Under the pieces are notes generated by a model that was not told the origin of the DNA, searched no databases, and saw only the letters and a program-made list of their open reading frames with translations. This document shows positions 18,688 through 28,287 of a stretch of 64,000 nt of DNA, piece by piece. The translations under genes were made by a program, and so were the position numbers. The DNA is from Pirellulaceae bacterium. Its GTDB lineage: Bacteria; Planctomycetota; Planctomycetia; Pirellulales; Pirellulaceae. The stretch is from the NCBI GenBank assembly GCA_028280445.1, contig JANQLU010000013.1, positions 1 to 64,000 of the forward strand, in the 5' to 3' direction. The number at the start of each line of letters is the position of its first letter. Positions within the stretch are counted from its first letter, which is position 1.

Positions 18688-19131
18688 CTACCGATTATTT
18701 TTATCCAAATGACGTTTCATTGCGGCCAGGGTTTTTTCACTCACGTGGTGTTCGATTCCCTCGCTGTCAATTTGGGCCGTTTTTTTATCCACCCCCAAAG
18801 CGAGCAGGAATTTCAAAACGATTTCGTGCCGTTTTTTGACACGCTTGGCGAGCTTGGTCCCCTCTCGTGTCAGGGTAATGGGTCGATAGGGAGCCGTATC
18901 GAGCAAATTCTCAGCCTTGAGCCTGGTCGCAATGCGCGAAACGGTAACATGGCTCACATCAAAATGGCGGGCGAGATCCAGCACACGACACTCGCCTCGC
19001 TCCTCGATCAGGTCAAAAATCGCCTCGACGTAGTCCTCCGCCGTTTCGTTGGCATGGTGGTCGCGCGTTCGATGATAAGGCTCTGACCGTTCGTTTTTGT
19101 TATGTTCCATTTCATGCTGTCCAGCAAGCAT
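18688..19131 (-). CDS. mntR: Manganese-responsive transcriptional regulator MntR (DtxR family)
   Basis: The 147-residue product has an N-terminal winged helix-turn-helix (ECRVLDLARHFDVSHVTVSR) and the metal-binding helical domain of the MntR branch. Likely ligands are visible in ETAEDYVEAIF, KRHEIVLKFLLALGV and DSEGIEHHVS. There is no SH3-like C-terminal domain, as usual for MntR. An alternative start lies seven codons in (MEHNKN). Two palindromes of the MntR-box type lie just upstream, which suggests autoregulation. No manganese transporter gene is seen in the window. Confidence 0.93.
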   Translation of the reverse strand: MLAGQHEMEHNKNERSEPYHRTRDHHANETAEDYVEAIFDLIEERGECRVLDLARHFDVSHVTVSRIATRLKAENLLDTAPYRPITLTREGTKLAKRVKKRHEIVLKFLLALGVDKKTAQIDSEGIEHHVSEKTLAAMKRHLDKNNR

Positions 19132-19167
19132 CTACCGTCAAATTTCATTCTAGCACTTGACACATCC

Positions 19168-19204
19168 GTAGCCATCGCTACATTCTATCCGTAGCCAATG
19201 CTAC
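19168..19204. promoter_or_regulatory. Two tandem MntR-box-like operators
   Basis: GTAGCCATCGCTAC (19168-19181) and GTAGCCAATGCTAC (19191-19204) are two 14-bp palindromes spaced 23 bp apart, a little over two helical turns. Their core TAGC-N4-GCTA equals that of the enterobacterial MntR box as I recall it (AACATAGC-N4-GCTATGTT). They lie 37-73 bp upstream of mntR and 42-78 bp upstream of the divergent DUF1559 gene. A TTGACA hexamer at 19157-19162 with TACATT 16 bp on could form a plus-strand promoter overlapping the first box. Confidence 0.75.
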
Positions 19205-19245
19205 ATTGAGATTGACGTGATGTTTGAAAGTGAGAATCGGTTGCC

Positions 19246-20319
19246 ATGAGCCTGAAAAGATCTGCGTTTACTTTGGTCGAATTACTAGTCGTGATTGCCG
19301 TGATCGGCATTTTGCTCAGCATGTTGGTTCCTGCGGTTCAAGCGGTTCGCGAAGCGGCCAGCCGCACTAAATGCTCGAACAACTTGCGACAGCTGGGAGT
19401 CGCCATGTTGAATTACGAAGGAACGTATCGTCATTTTCCACCCGGCTATTCATCGACACCGACGCGCGATGGAACGGTTCCCGCAGGCGTGTTCATCGAT
19501 CCGAACACTTGGGACGCCGCTCCTGGTTGGGGCTGGGGAGCTCATCTGCTGCCGTTTATCGAAGGAAACAGCATCGCCGAAGGAATCGATTACAACCGAC
19601 CGATTTGGGACCCGATTCATCGCGATTTAATTCAATCGCGAATCCAAGTGTTTTTGTGTCCGTCGGTCTCCGGTGACTCGGGGCCGTTTGCAGTCGTCGA
19701 CGATTCTAATGTTCCGTATTCACCCGATGGCATTACACCGTTGATGTTGGGACGTTCGCACTACGTTGCCAGTCACGGACAGGAATCTTGTTGGGGTGAA
19801 TGTGGAGCCGCATTGACGGGGATCGTATTCACCAACATCTACACTGGCGCGACACGAACCATTGACATTTATGGTGATGTGTCACGAGTTGCCGACGGGC
19901 CGTTTTTTCGAAACTCGAAAACGCGTTCGGCTAAAATTTCCGATGGCTTGACCAACACGATTTTTCTCGGCGAGCACTCGTCGGAACTCAGCGACAAAAC
20001 TTGGGTCGGCGTCATTCCTGGCGCGACGGTTCATCCCCGGTTTACATCTCCTGAAAACGGGCCCGACGGAGCTGCGACCCTGGTGCTGGTCCATTCAGGT
20101 CCATCTGGTGGCGAGTTAGACATCACTGGATTTCCGATCATTCATCCCGTGAATTTCCCGACTTTCCACGTCGGCCAAATGTACTCCGAACATCCTGGCG
20201 GCGGAAACGTTTGCATGGGAGACGGTTCCGTTCAGTTTTTCTCTCAAACAATTGATTTAATCACCTTCGCCGAATTAAGCAGTATGAACGAAGGCGAAGT
20301 CGAAGGTGAATGGGAATGA
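19246..20319 (+). CDS. DUF1559 domain protein with type IV pilin-like N terminus
   Basis: The 357-residue product starts with a prepilin cleavage/methylation motif (SAFTLVELLVVIAVIGIL) and the pattern PAVQAVREAASRTKCSNNLR, diagnostic of the DUF1559 family, which is hugely expanded in planctomycetes. The C-terminal HPGGGNVCMGDGSVQF is the usual H-x9-DG signature. It is probably a pseudopilin-like surface or secretion-system component. Its stop codon overlaps the next start (ATGA), so the two are coupled. It is transcribed divergently from mntR and shares the operator region. Confidence 0.95.
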   Translation: MSLKRSAFTLVELLVVIAVIGILLSMLVPAVQAVREAASRTKCSNNLRQLGVAMLNYEGTYRHFPPGYSSTPTRDGTVPAGVFIDPNTWDAAPGWGWGAHLLPFIEGNSIAEGIDYNRPIWDPIHRDLIQSRIQVFLCPSVSGDSGPFAVVDDSNVPYSPDGITPLMLGRSHYVASHGQESCWGECGAALTGIVFTNIYTGATRTIDIYGDVSRVADGPFFRNSKTRSAKISDGLTNTIFLGEHSSELSDKTWVGVIPGATVHPRFTSPENGPDGAATLVLVHSGPSGGELDITGFPIIHPVNFPTFHVGQMYSEHPGGGNVCMGDGSVQFFSQTIDLITFAELSSMNEGEVEGEWE

Positions 20320-20654
20320 ATTCTCGCAAGTATGTTCTCCTCAGCGGCTTGGCCACCGTCATCATCGTCGCGGCCATTGTCGTTATCCTGTTGATGAATC
20401 GCGGGTACGGCAAAGTCAGCCCCAAGGCTTATCAGTTGGCAAAAGCGCTTTACAGTACATGCCTTTCGAAAAACGAACAACGATTGGACATCGTCGAAGC
20501 GATTCTGCACGAAACAGAGCAAAGCTCTGAAGACCAAGTAACACCGCAGGAACGTGTTTGGTTGGATCGCATCATTCGCAAAGCTCGGGCAGGCCGTTGG
20601 CAATCGGCCGCCAATGCTGCCAGGAGAATGATGGAAGACCAGGTCGAGTATTGA
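20316..20654 (+). CDS. Small single-pass membrane protein coupled to DUF1559
   Basis: I start at the ATG overlapping the upstream stop codon; an ATG six bases earlier is also possible. The 112-residue product has one transmembrane helix (about residues 8-28, LSGLATVIIVAAIVVILLM) and a basic, helical cytoplasmic or periplasmic domain. No family was recognised. Small membrane proteins of this kind commonly follow DUF1559 genes, so a role in handling the pilin-like protein is inferred. Confidence 0.75.
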   Translation: MNSRKYVLLSGLATVIIVAAIVVILLMNRGYGKVSPKAYQLAKALYSTCLSKNEQRLDIVEAILHETEQSSEDQVTPQERVWLDRIIRKARAGRWQSAANAARRMMEDQVEY

Positions 20655-21027
20655 TGCGTCCATCGATGGTGCTGTTTCATTGTGACTCCCGAATTCGAAT
20701 CGTATTTGACGGGTCTTGAGATGACGCGTTTTTGAGAACGCGAGAAATATCAGATACATTGCGCAAAATGTCATTGCGAATCTTTTTATTCGTGAAAAAA
20801 TGTGTCACTGATGTCGCAGGCACCATTTTTACTGCAACACGGATTGCTGCGACGTTCATTGCTTGATTTCGATCGAACACATCCATCCCAGCCCTAAATA
20901 GTTTCGCTTGGATCAACGGAATCCATTCACGACATTTCAAGAAATCGGAGCGCCTTGGCACGCGATTCGGTTGAATGACATGTTACCCGGCAACTCAAAT
21001 CATCAATAAATTTAGGGAAGAATATTC
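20655..21027. other. Non-coding stretch, no supported gene
   Basis: A weak minus-strand frame (20677-20961, 94 codons) crosses it, but it has no recognisable domain or ribosome-binding site, so I do not call it. No member of the repeat families was found here. Confidence 0.4.
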
Positions 21028-22959
21028 ATGGCGTTCGCAAATGGTTGGCTTCGATGGATAGTGGTATCCGTATTCACATCGATTCAAATCGAAACGGCCA
21101 GTTGGTGTCACGCTCTAAACAGTGATGCCGACATTTCAAAAGCGAATCAAAAATCAACAGCGTCCCAAATTGCTTACTATCGATTCAATGGAAACCTAGA
21201 TTCATCGATCGGAAAATCCGACGTCACAAAGACCACCGGAAAAATACGCTTTACTCAAGGGCTCGATCAACAGGCGCTGCAAATCGATGCGACAGATGCG
21301 CCCAAGTTTGTCGCGATCGATGACGCAAAACTCAATCTGGATTTCAAGAAAGATTTTTCATTCCAATTTTGGATCAGAACTACGGCAGGGTCTGACAAAA
21401 AATTTGTCGTTCTTTCGCAAAAGAAATTCCCCGACAATAGTCTCGCATCGCAAAAGCAAACAGGATGGGCATTTGGTGTTTCCAACGGAACGTGGGCTTG
21501 GAATCTCGGTTCAGGACGACGACGTTTGACCTATCAGCGCGACAACGGAAAACACATGCCGATTAACGACGGCCGATGGCATCAATTGGCCATGTCTTAC
21601 GATCAAAAAAAATCGCTCGTTAGACTCTACTATGACGGGATCAATTGGGTCACTTACAACGTTCGTGACACGACCGGGTTTGATTTTTCTAACAAACATC
21701 CCCTCGTGATCGGATGGAATGGAACTCAAAACAAGTCGCAGGATTTTTTACCGGCCATTGTCCAGGGGCGCCGAGAACTGCAACAACTGGTCGATGAATT
21801 TAATCTACTCGGCCTTCCTGAATTAGCAGACGACGAACTGATGTCGGTCGTCATCGATCCACGTCGACTGGCTACGAAAAAGCTTCAGGAACTAAAAAAT
21901 TCCGACAAGGAAATACCACAAAGTTTCTCGCGTGAAAAACTGACGCCAGTTGCAAATTTGGCCAGACGTTTGATGAAAAACCCGTACACCGTCCACCAAA
22001 GTGCCGATTTCATGAAAGTGGCACCGTTGTTGAAAATCTACCGATTAAAAAACGGCAAAATCACAATCCACTCGCAATCAGCTCACCGATACACGCAACT
22101 GGAACGTCTGGATCAACCAGAATTCGAAATTGACGAACTGTCGGTTTGGCAACGAGCGATCTCGTCCGACGATGTATTGCAACATTACCGACGACACTTC
22201 AAACCAACGGTCGCCAGTTTTGTGGATAACCAAAAACGACTTTGCGCAGCGGCGTTCAATATTCATCATGGCGGCAAGCATGAAACGGTCGAAGAAGATG
22301 GCTGGGATTCACGCCAGGCAATTGTCCAATTGATCAAACGCGAAAATATCGACATCGTGATGATGCAAGAAACCTATTCGTCCGGTGATTTCATCGCTGC
22401 TGAACTTGGATACTATTTTGCGACAACGGTCGATTGGGATTACCTGAATCAGGGCTCCAACATTTCGGTGATCAGTCGGTACCCGATTCAGGATGTTGTC
22501 GTTCCACCGAGTTCACCGTTCATGAATGTCACGGCAAAAATCAAATTAAGCAAAACACAAGATATCTACGCGATGTCCAACTGGTATGGCATGCGGAATT
22601 TTCCAAAAGTATTTGAGTTTCACCAATCGAGATTTGGTGGCTCAGACAAAATCCCCATTTTGTTTGCTGGTGATTTTAACGCCGTGCCACACACCGACGG
22701 TGGAAATAGTCCGGCATCACGCGCATTGTTGGGCGCCGGTTTTGCCGATGCATTTCGTCAGCAATATCCCGATTCAAAAAAACATCCGGGCCCGACACAC
22801 CGAGGTGGTCATCGAATCGACCAACTTTATTACAAAGGCTCTGGATTGAAACACAAGTCAACAAGTGTACTCTCAACTTGGCCGTCCAAGTTCCCGTCCG
22901 ACCACTATCTGATCAAAACGGAATTTGAACTAAACTACAAAACGCGAGACAACAAATGA
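21028..22959 (+). CDS. Secreted LamG + endonuclease/exonuclease/phosphatase (EEP) protein
   Basis: The 643-residue product has an N-terminal signal segment ending near WCHA. A concanavalin-like LamG domain spans about residues 45-240 (FSFQFWIRTT, GWAFGVSNGTWAWNLG, DGRWHQLAMSYDQKKSLVRL). A long insert follows, then the last LamG strand (FEIDELSVWQRAISSDDVLQ). The C-terminal EEP (DNase I-like) domain starts at about 408 with FNIHHG, then IVMMQET, FAGDFNA and PSDHYL. The usual catalytic T-H region appears as AMSNWYG, so a key histidine may be missing. It is the first of three consecutive genes with EEP domains. Extracellular nuclease or phosphodiesterase activity is inferred. Confidence 0.85.
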   Translation: MAFANGWLRWIVVSVFTSIQIETASWCHALNSDADISKANQKSTASQIAYYRFNGNLDSSIGKSDVTKTTGKIRFTQGLDQQALQIDATDAPKFVAIDDAKLNLDFKKDFSFQFWIRTTAGSDKKFVVLSQKKFPDNSLASQKQTGWAFGVSNGTWAWNLGSGRRRLTYQRDNGKHMPINDGRWHQLAMSYDQKKSLVRLYYDGINWVTYNVRDTTGFDFSNKHPLVIGWNGTQNKSQDFLPAIVQGRRELQQLVDEFNLLGLPELADDELMSVVIDPRRLATKKLQELKNSDKEIPQSFSREKLTPVANLARRLMKNPYTVHQSADFMKVAPLLKIYRLKNGKITIHSQSAHRYTQLERLDQPEFEIDELSVWQRAISSDDVLQHYRRHFKPTVASFVDNQKRLCAAAFNIHHGGKHETVEEDGWDSRQAIVQLIKRENIDIVMMQETYSSGDFIAAELGYYFATTVDWDYLNQGSNISVISRYPIQDVVVPPSSPFMNVTAKIKLSKTQDIYAMSNWYGMRNFPKVFEFHQSRFGGSDKIPILFAGDFNAVPHTDGGNSPASRALLGAGFADAFRQQYPDSKKHPGPTHRGGHRIDQLYYKGSGLKHKSTSVLSTWPSKFPSDHYLIKTEFELNYKTRDNK

Positions 22960-23013
22960 CGGATTCCCTCGGCCCGCCATCTCGCAAGCTAACTAACTGA
23001 TCTGGAATAAATT

Positions 23014-25068
23014 ATGAGATACTTCATCAATACAATACTCCTGTTTGCCGTTACAACATTGGCGGGTTACGGCAGTGCCCCGGTTGCAGCACAAGCCGTT
23101 CGTCCAATTCGCACGGAAACCATCAAACCCATTCGCAACGAGTCGTTTAACAAGAACGGCAAATGTCGAGTTCGCAAACTGGGCGGAAACCCTCGCCAGG
23201 TTTCAGGATTGCTCGTATTTGATGGCGCAACCGATGGCAACCAACAGGTTGACCCGCAAATTGCCGTCGGCGGCAATCATATTTTGCACGCCACCAATCA
23301 CGGTTTGATCATTTATTCGAAACAGGGAAAATTCATTCAAGGTGTATCTCAACGTTGTTTCAATGGTGGGATTGATCCAAAACTGTTTTACGATCCGCAC
23401 AACAAAGTTTTTGGGTTCGATCTGTGGAACCCTTGGGACCGAGCCAAACAAAAACCGGTCAATATCTCGGTATCCGAAACAAGTGATCCGACGGGCGCCT
23501 GGAATACTTATCCAATACCGGCTCCTGACGGGCGCGACGGTGGCGGAATTGGCTTTAGCAAAAAATGGATTGGCTATTCGTTTCCCGGCGGAAAATCTCA
23601 GACGTTTGTTTTGAAAACGGCGGAATCCAAAGCTGGTAAACCCGCAACGGTTTATCATTTTGCAGGAAATCTGGGACACCCCGTTGCCACGCAAGACGCC
23701 GAAGATGATTTGTATTTTGTCAAACTAACTCGTCGAAACATTGAAATCACGCGCGTTGCCGATTCCGGCGATGGGACTCCGGTTTCCACCAAAACGCTTT
23801 CGAAACCACATGGCTTCAAACATTTTGGCTGGCCGCCCGCGTCGCCTCAAAAAGGCACAACCAAGAAAACAGCTTCTGGAGATCGGAACCCGAAAAACTT
23901 GGTGATTCAAAGTGGGTTTCTGTGGTTTTCACAAACTGTCAATTGCCGCGGCCGCGCTGCCGTCCAGTGGCATCAAGTCAAACTCAAGGACGGAACGTTT
24001 GTTCAAAGCGGTTTGATCAGCGACGAGAAAAACAGCTTTATTCAAACGACCATCGCCGTGAACAAACAACTCGATGTCTTGGTAGGTTTCCAGGAAACGG
24101 GTCCGGACATGTTTGTCAGTCCGCGTTTAGCATATCGCCGCGCTGGTGATAAACTTGGCACGCTCCGAGCGACCATCAGTCTTGGCGAGGGAAAAGCGGC
24201 AACGGCTGGCGGCGCATGGGGCGATTACAGTGGCAGTGTTATCGATGGCGATAATCTGCTCGACCTGTGGACAATTCAGAGCATTGCCGATGAGCAAGGT
24301 CGCGGTGATACCGTCATCACGCATTTGCCGAAATCTTTCCCCCAATCGAAATCGGACAAAAATGCGAAAACTCAAAAACCGACTCTCCGTGTGTTGACCT
24401 ATAACATCCATCACGGCCGCGGAATGGACGGAAAATTTGACTATCAGCGGCTCACCAAAACCATTGCCAAATTGAAGCCCGACGTCATTGCGCTACAGGA
24501 AGTCGATAACAAAACGAAGCGGGCAAACGGCATTGATCAAGCTGCCGAGTTAGGAAAACGATTGAAGATGCATCATGCATTTGGAAACGCGCTGTATTAT
24601 TCAGGTGGGCAATACGGCGAAGCGATCTTGTCGCGGTTTCCAATCAAAAATGCCCAGGCACATCACCTACCGTATCGATACGGAAACGAACCTCGTACGG
24701 CACTGGCCGTCCGTGTCATCCCCGACAATGGCATTCCAGAATTTATTTTTGTTGGCACCCATCTGTGTCATCAAAGCGGCGAAACTCGACTGGAACAAAC
24801 CAAAGAAATAAACAAACTGTTCAGCAACAATAACAAATTGCCCATCATTTTGGCCGGCGATTTTAACGCTCGCCCGAAAAGCCGTCCGATGCAAGTTTTG
24901 TTGGCCGAAAATTGGCTCGACACAGTCGCACCAAAATCGCGAATCGACTATATCCTGTTGCGAAAAAAAGATCCCTGGAAAGTGGTCAAAACAATCATCG
25001 TCGACGAACCGATCGTCTCGGATCATGATCCCATTCTGACCATACTCGAGTGGACTGGCGGCAAATAA
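23014..25068 (+). CDS. Secreted protein with N-terminal propeller-like region and EEP domain
   Basis: The 684-residue product has a signal peptide ending near PVAAQA. Residues about 60-430 contain repeated strands with DPQIAVGGNHILHATN and WGDYSGSVID and look like a beta-propeller. The C-terminal EEP domain from about 455 is complete: LTYNIHHGRGMDG, VIALQEVD, GTHLCHQSGETRLEQ, LAGDFNARP and SDHDPI. All expected DNase I-fold catalytic residues are therefore visible. This EEP domain is closer to the general endonuclease/sphingomyelinase type than those of its two neighbours. It lies 54 bp after the first EEP gene, probably in one operon. The substrate (nucleic acid, phosphoinositide or phospholipid) cannot be told from sequence. 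Confidence 0.85.
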   Translation: MRYFINTILLFAVTTLAGYGSAPVAAQAVRPIRTETIKPIRNESFNKNGKCRVRKLGGNPRQVSGLLVFDGATDGNQQVDPQIAVGGNHILHATNHGLIIYSKQGKFIQGVSQRCFNGGIDPKLFYDPHNKVFGFDLWNPWDRAKQKPVNISVSETSDPTGAWNTYPIPAPDGRDGGGIGFSKKWIGYSFPGGKSQTFVLKTAESKAGKPATVYHFAGNLGHPVATQDAEDDLYFVKLTRRNIEITRVADSGDGTPVSTKTLSKPHGFKHFGWPPASPQKGTTKKTASGDRNPKNLVIQSGFLWFSQTVNCRGRAAVQWHQVKLKDGTFVQSGLISDEKNSFIQTTIAVNKQLDVLVGFQETGPDMFVSPRLAYRRAGDKLGTLRATISLGEGKAATAGGAWGDYSGSVIDGDNLLDLWTIQSIADEQGRGDTVITHLPKSFPQSKSDKNAKTQKPTLRVLTYNIHHGRGMDGKFDYQRLTKTIAKLKPDVIALQEVDNKTKRANGIDQAAELGKRLKMHHAFGNALYYSGGQYGEAILSRFPIKNAQAHHLPYRYGNEPRTALAVRVIPDNGIPEFIFVGTHLCHQSGETRLEQTKEINKLFSNNNKLPIILAGDFNARPKSRPMQVLLAENWLDTVAPKSRIDYILLRKKDPWKVVKTIIVDEPIVSDHDPILTILEWTGGK

Positions 25069-25166
25069 ATTGGAATGCACGTCGTTGTGTGCGACAGCCA
25101 ATCCTCAAATCACGTATCGACGGTTGAAATCACAATTGTCAGGCCACTGAAACACAGAAAACAATC

Positions 25167-26678
25167 ATGAACAACAAATCCGCTTTTTATCTTTTGATTT
25201 TTTTCTTTGCCATTTGCGTCTCTGAATCGATCTCGCAAACCGCCGTTTGGGACGGTCGCCAGCGAACCGTTTCTGTTGACCGGCTGGATCTCAAGAAATC
25301 CCGTGAAACTGGCTACTCGTTTTCAGTTTGGGTGAAATTGTCTGGACAGGATTCGAACTATCCTTGCATCGCATCGACAAAAACCTGGGAGCAGGGAAAA
25401 ATCATCGACCTGTTGAGTTCACACAATATGGGCAAAACGCTCGAAACCGGAAAAGGATTAGGCTGGACCATCGCCATTCAACCCAATGGCGCTTGGACAT
25501 GGAATATTGGTGATGGGCGGACACAACGTCTCGACTATATTCCAACGGCAGAGCGCCAGAGTATCACCGACAACCGTTGGCATTTAATTGCGTTTACGGT
25601 CAATCGATCCCGAAAAACGGCGCGCCTGTATTTTGATGGTAAAAACGTTGCCATCTATTCCATCAATTGGTTTGGGCCAGGTGTCTTTGATAAAAATTTA
25701 ACGGCTGGTGCTGATCGAACAGAAAAAATCCCACCCTGCAAAATCAGCGGGCGAATCGAACAAGCAAAGGCCTACACGAGTCAATTGTCAGATCAACAAA
25801 TCTTTGCACTGTATCAAAAACGGTTTCCCAAATCCCAGCCGGTGTCTTTAAAAAAACCCGTTCAGAAATTGAAAGTACTGAGTTGGAACATTTGGCACGG
25901 TGCGCGGCATCCAGGTATCGAAAAAGGAATCAAACAGGCTGTTGATTTTATCCGCCATTCAAAAGCGGACATAATTACGATGCAGGAAACTTACGGCTCG
26001 GGACCAATCATCGCTGACCGGCTCGGTTACTATTTTTATCAACGCAGTAGTAATCTCTCGATTATGAGCAAATATCCAATCGGCAAAACACATCCGTTGT
26101 ATCAGGCGTTTCGGTTTGGCGGCGCGACGATCCAACTGTCCGAAAAACAACAGATCAATGTATTCTGTTTGTGGATTCACTACTTGCCTGCCTGGCGACG
26201 AGATGTTGCAGCCGACGGTGCGACAGCAAAAGCGATAATCGATGGCGAGTGGAAAACACGCGCGAAAGAGTTGAAAGATATTCTTAAAGAGCTTCGACCG
26301 TTTATCAAATCGGCTGATCAAACTCCGCTGATTGTGGGCGGAGATTTCAATAGTCCGTCGCTCCTGGACTGGGGCAAAGACACGGCGGATTGGCATCGCG
26401 GATTGGTCATTCGCTGGCCGGTCAGTGAACAAATGTTGGACCAAGGGTTTGTTGATGCCTTTCGATCCGTTCACACTGACGCAACAAAACACCAGGCTCA
26501 CAAATTGTGGAAGTCCGACGCAAAAGAACTCACTTACCGAATCGACTACCTGTACTCGAAGGGGTCTGGCATTGACGTCACGGATGCCACAATGATGAAT
26601 GTTCATCAAGGAACTTGGCCAAGTGATCATCCCGCCGTCTTGGGAACGTATCAGCTAAAAAGACTGAACACTAAATAA
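25167..26678 (+). CDS. Secreted LamG + EEP domain protein, paralogue of the 21-kb gene
   Basis: The 503-residue product has a signal peptide ending near ESISQT. A compact LamG domain follows (about 25-220: YSFSVWVKLSGQ, GWTIAIQPNGAWTWNIGDG, DNRWHLIAFTVN). The EEP domain spans about 233-500: LSWNIWHGARHPG, IITMQETYGSG, LWIHYLPAW, VGGDFNSPS, YRIDYLYSKG and PSDHPAV. It shares MQETY-SG-x4-A-LGYYF with the first gene of the cluster, showing recent duplication. Unlike that gene it lacks the long LamG insert and keeps a histidine in the IHYLP segment. It ends three bases from the convergent sulfatase gene. Confidence 0.88.
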   Translation: MNNKSAFYLLIFFFAICVSESISQTAVWDGRQRTVSVDRLDLKKSRETGYSFSVWVKLSGQDSNYPCIASTKTWEQGKIIDLLSSHNMGKTLETGKGLGWTIAIQPNGAWTWNIGDGRTQRLDYIPTAERQSITDNRWHLIAFTVNRSRKTARLYFDGKNVAIYSINWFGPGVFDKNLTAGADRTEKIPPCKISGRIEQAKAYTSQLSDQQIFALYQKRFPKSQPVSLKKPVQKLKVLSWNIWHGARHPGIEKGIKQAVDFIRHSKADIITMQETYGSGPIIADRLGYYFYQRSSNLSIMSKYPIGKTHPLYQAFRFGGATIQLSEKQQINVFCLWIHYLPAWRRDVAADGATAKAIIDGEWKTRAKELKDILKELRPFIKSADQTPLIVGGDFNSPSLLDWGKDTADWHRGLVIRWPVSEQMLDQGFVDAFRSVHTDATKHQAHKLWKSDAKELTYRIDYLYSKGSGIDVTDATMMNVHQGTWPSDHPAVLGTYQLKRLNTK

Positions 26679-26681
26679 CAA

Positions 26682-28163
26682 CTATTCGTTTTTTGCTTCC
26701 TTGGTCTCGGCCAGCCATTGAGTCAGCAATTTTTTTAACTCGGATGTTTTTTTGGGATGTTTTTGCGCCACGTTTTTTGATTCACCAATATCGGATTTCA
26801 AATTGTACAGCTCGATCCGCTTGTCATCGGCGGTCTTGGAATCCGTCAGTTGAACCAGCTTCCAATCACCTCGCCGAATGGCGTTGGATGGAGAATGCCC
26901 TGAGCCATGTCGGTGCGGATAAGTCCACGCCAAAAATCTCTGCTGCAATTCCTTGTTAGGTTTGTTTTTGAGTGCTGTCACTAGCGATCGTCCATCGAGA
27001 TGTTGCTTCGGTTTGAGCGGAATTCCGGCAAGCTCCAACAGCGTTGGATAAAGATCCATCGTGATTCCCAACGTCTCGCTCGTCGCCGGTCGAAACTTTT
27101 TGGGCCAGGAAACAATGGTTGGAATCCTGATGCCGCCTTCGTACGTCCAACCTTTCCCGGCACGTAGCGGAACACACGAAGTTGGGCCGACGCGTTTTCC
27201 ATTGAGCGTTGACAATCCGCCATTGTCCGACGTAAATACGACAATCGTATTGTCGGTGAGTTGGAGTTTCGCCAAATGGTCGAGTACGCGGCCGATATTG
27301 TTGTCCAGATTTTCAATCATGGCAGCATAGGTTGGATGATTTTGGATTAACCGACTACTGGCGCCGTTTCGCTCTTTACGAGTCAACGGCGAATCTTTTT
27401 TGGTCAGGCGTTTTGCTTTTTCCTGATACTTTTTGACGAGTTTCTCGGGTGCTTGAATTGGAGTGTGGACAGCGTAATGACCAAAACACAAAAAGAACGG
27501 CCGTTTTTTATTTTTTGAGATAAACGCAATCGCCTTGTCGGTCAGCTTGTCTGTCAAATAGTCACCTTGAGAACCGTCTTTGAAATCCGGCACATCCCAG
27601 GGACTCGATTCAGACGATTGATTCTGTCGACGTCGTCTCCGATAAGGAAAAAAATAAGAACCTGGTTGTCCCGCGCGATTGACCCCAATCGTCTCATGAA
27701 ACCCTTTTCGGTTTGGCATGTGATCTGGTTGATGTCCAAGATGCCATTTGCCAATGTAGCCCGTGTGATAACCTGCGTCTGCAAACGCTTGCCCCATGGT
27801 GCACTCGTTGACCGACAGATGTTTTGTGCTTTTTTGATTGATCCACTGTGTAATCCCGAGGCGCTGGGGAGCTTTTCCGGTCATCAATGCGGCGCGCGTT
27901 GGAGAGCACACCGGATTCGCGGAATAAAAATTCAGAAATCGAATTCCATTTTTGGCGAGATCGTCGAGCCGTGGTGTCTGATAAAATGTCGAGCCATAAC
28001 ATCCCAGGTCTTTGTACCCCAAATCATCGATAAAAAACAAAATGACATTGGGAGGATCGTTCTCGCGCGCGGTGCTGGCTTCCGAAAACAGGCAGGCAAA
28101 CAAAAATAAAGCCAGGAACATTCGTAACAACTGACAACGCAAAAACTCTGGTCTCATTTGCAT
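26682..28163 (-). CDS. Exported sulfatase (arylsulfatase A-type)
   Basis: The product of 493 residues has a signal peptide ending near SEAST. The alkaline-phosphatase-fold sulfatase domain follows, with NVILFFIDDLGYKDLGCYG (metal aspartates) and VCSPTRAALMTGKAP. In the latter, the CxPxR cysteine is converted to formylglycine by a maturation enzyme. Further blocks are GYIGKWHLGHQPDHMPNRKG, FFLCFGHYAVHTPIQAP and VVFTSDNGG. It hydrolyses a sulfate ester, probably of an algal polysaccharide. I chose the start near MQMRPEF because the longer frame upstream lacks a signal at its own N terminus. It faces the EEP cluster with a 3-bp gap. Confidence 0.95.
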   Translation of the reverse strand: MQMRPEFLRCQLLRMFLALFLFACLFSEASTARENDPPNVILFFIDDLGYKDLGCYGSTFYQTPRLDDLAKNGIRFLNFYSANPVCSPTRAALMTGKAPQRLGITQWINQKSTKHLSVNECTMGQAFADAGYHTGYIGKWHLGHQPDHMPNRKGFHETIGVNRAGQPGSYFFPYRRRRRQNQSSESSPWDVPDFKDGSQGDYLTDKLTDKAIAFISKNKKRPFFLCFGHYAVHTPIQAPEKLVKKYQEKAKRLTKKDSPLTRKERNGASSRLIQNHPTYAAMIENLDNNIGRVLDHLAKLQLTDNTIVVFTSDNGGLSTLNGKRVGPTSCVPLRAGKGWTYEGGIRIPTIVSWPKKFRPATSETLGITMDLYPTLLELAGIPLKPKQHLDGRSLVTALKNKPNKELQQRFLAWTYPHRHGSGHSPSNAIRRGDWKLVQLTDSKTADDKRIELYNLKSDIGESKNVAQKHPKKTSELKKLLTQWLAETKEAKNE

Positions 28164-28287
28164 TAAATTACTCGCGCAGTAGAACGTTCGACATGCCAAC
28201 ATTTGACAAGATTGCCCCATTATATCGCACCGCGATGGCTCAAACATCAGGCTGCGTGATTGCAAAATTCAATCAAGTACAAAAAAA

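Noticed and set aside
20677..20961. Minus-strand frame of 94 codons in the gap before the first EEP gene
   Set aside because: No recognisable domain, ribosome-binding site or partner; composition is not convincing.
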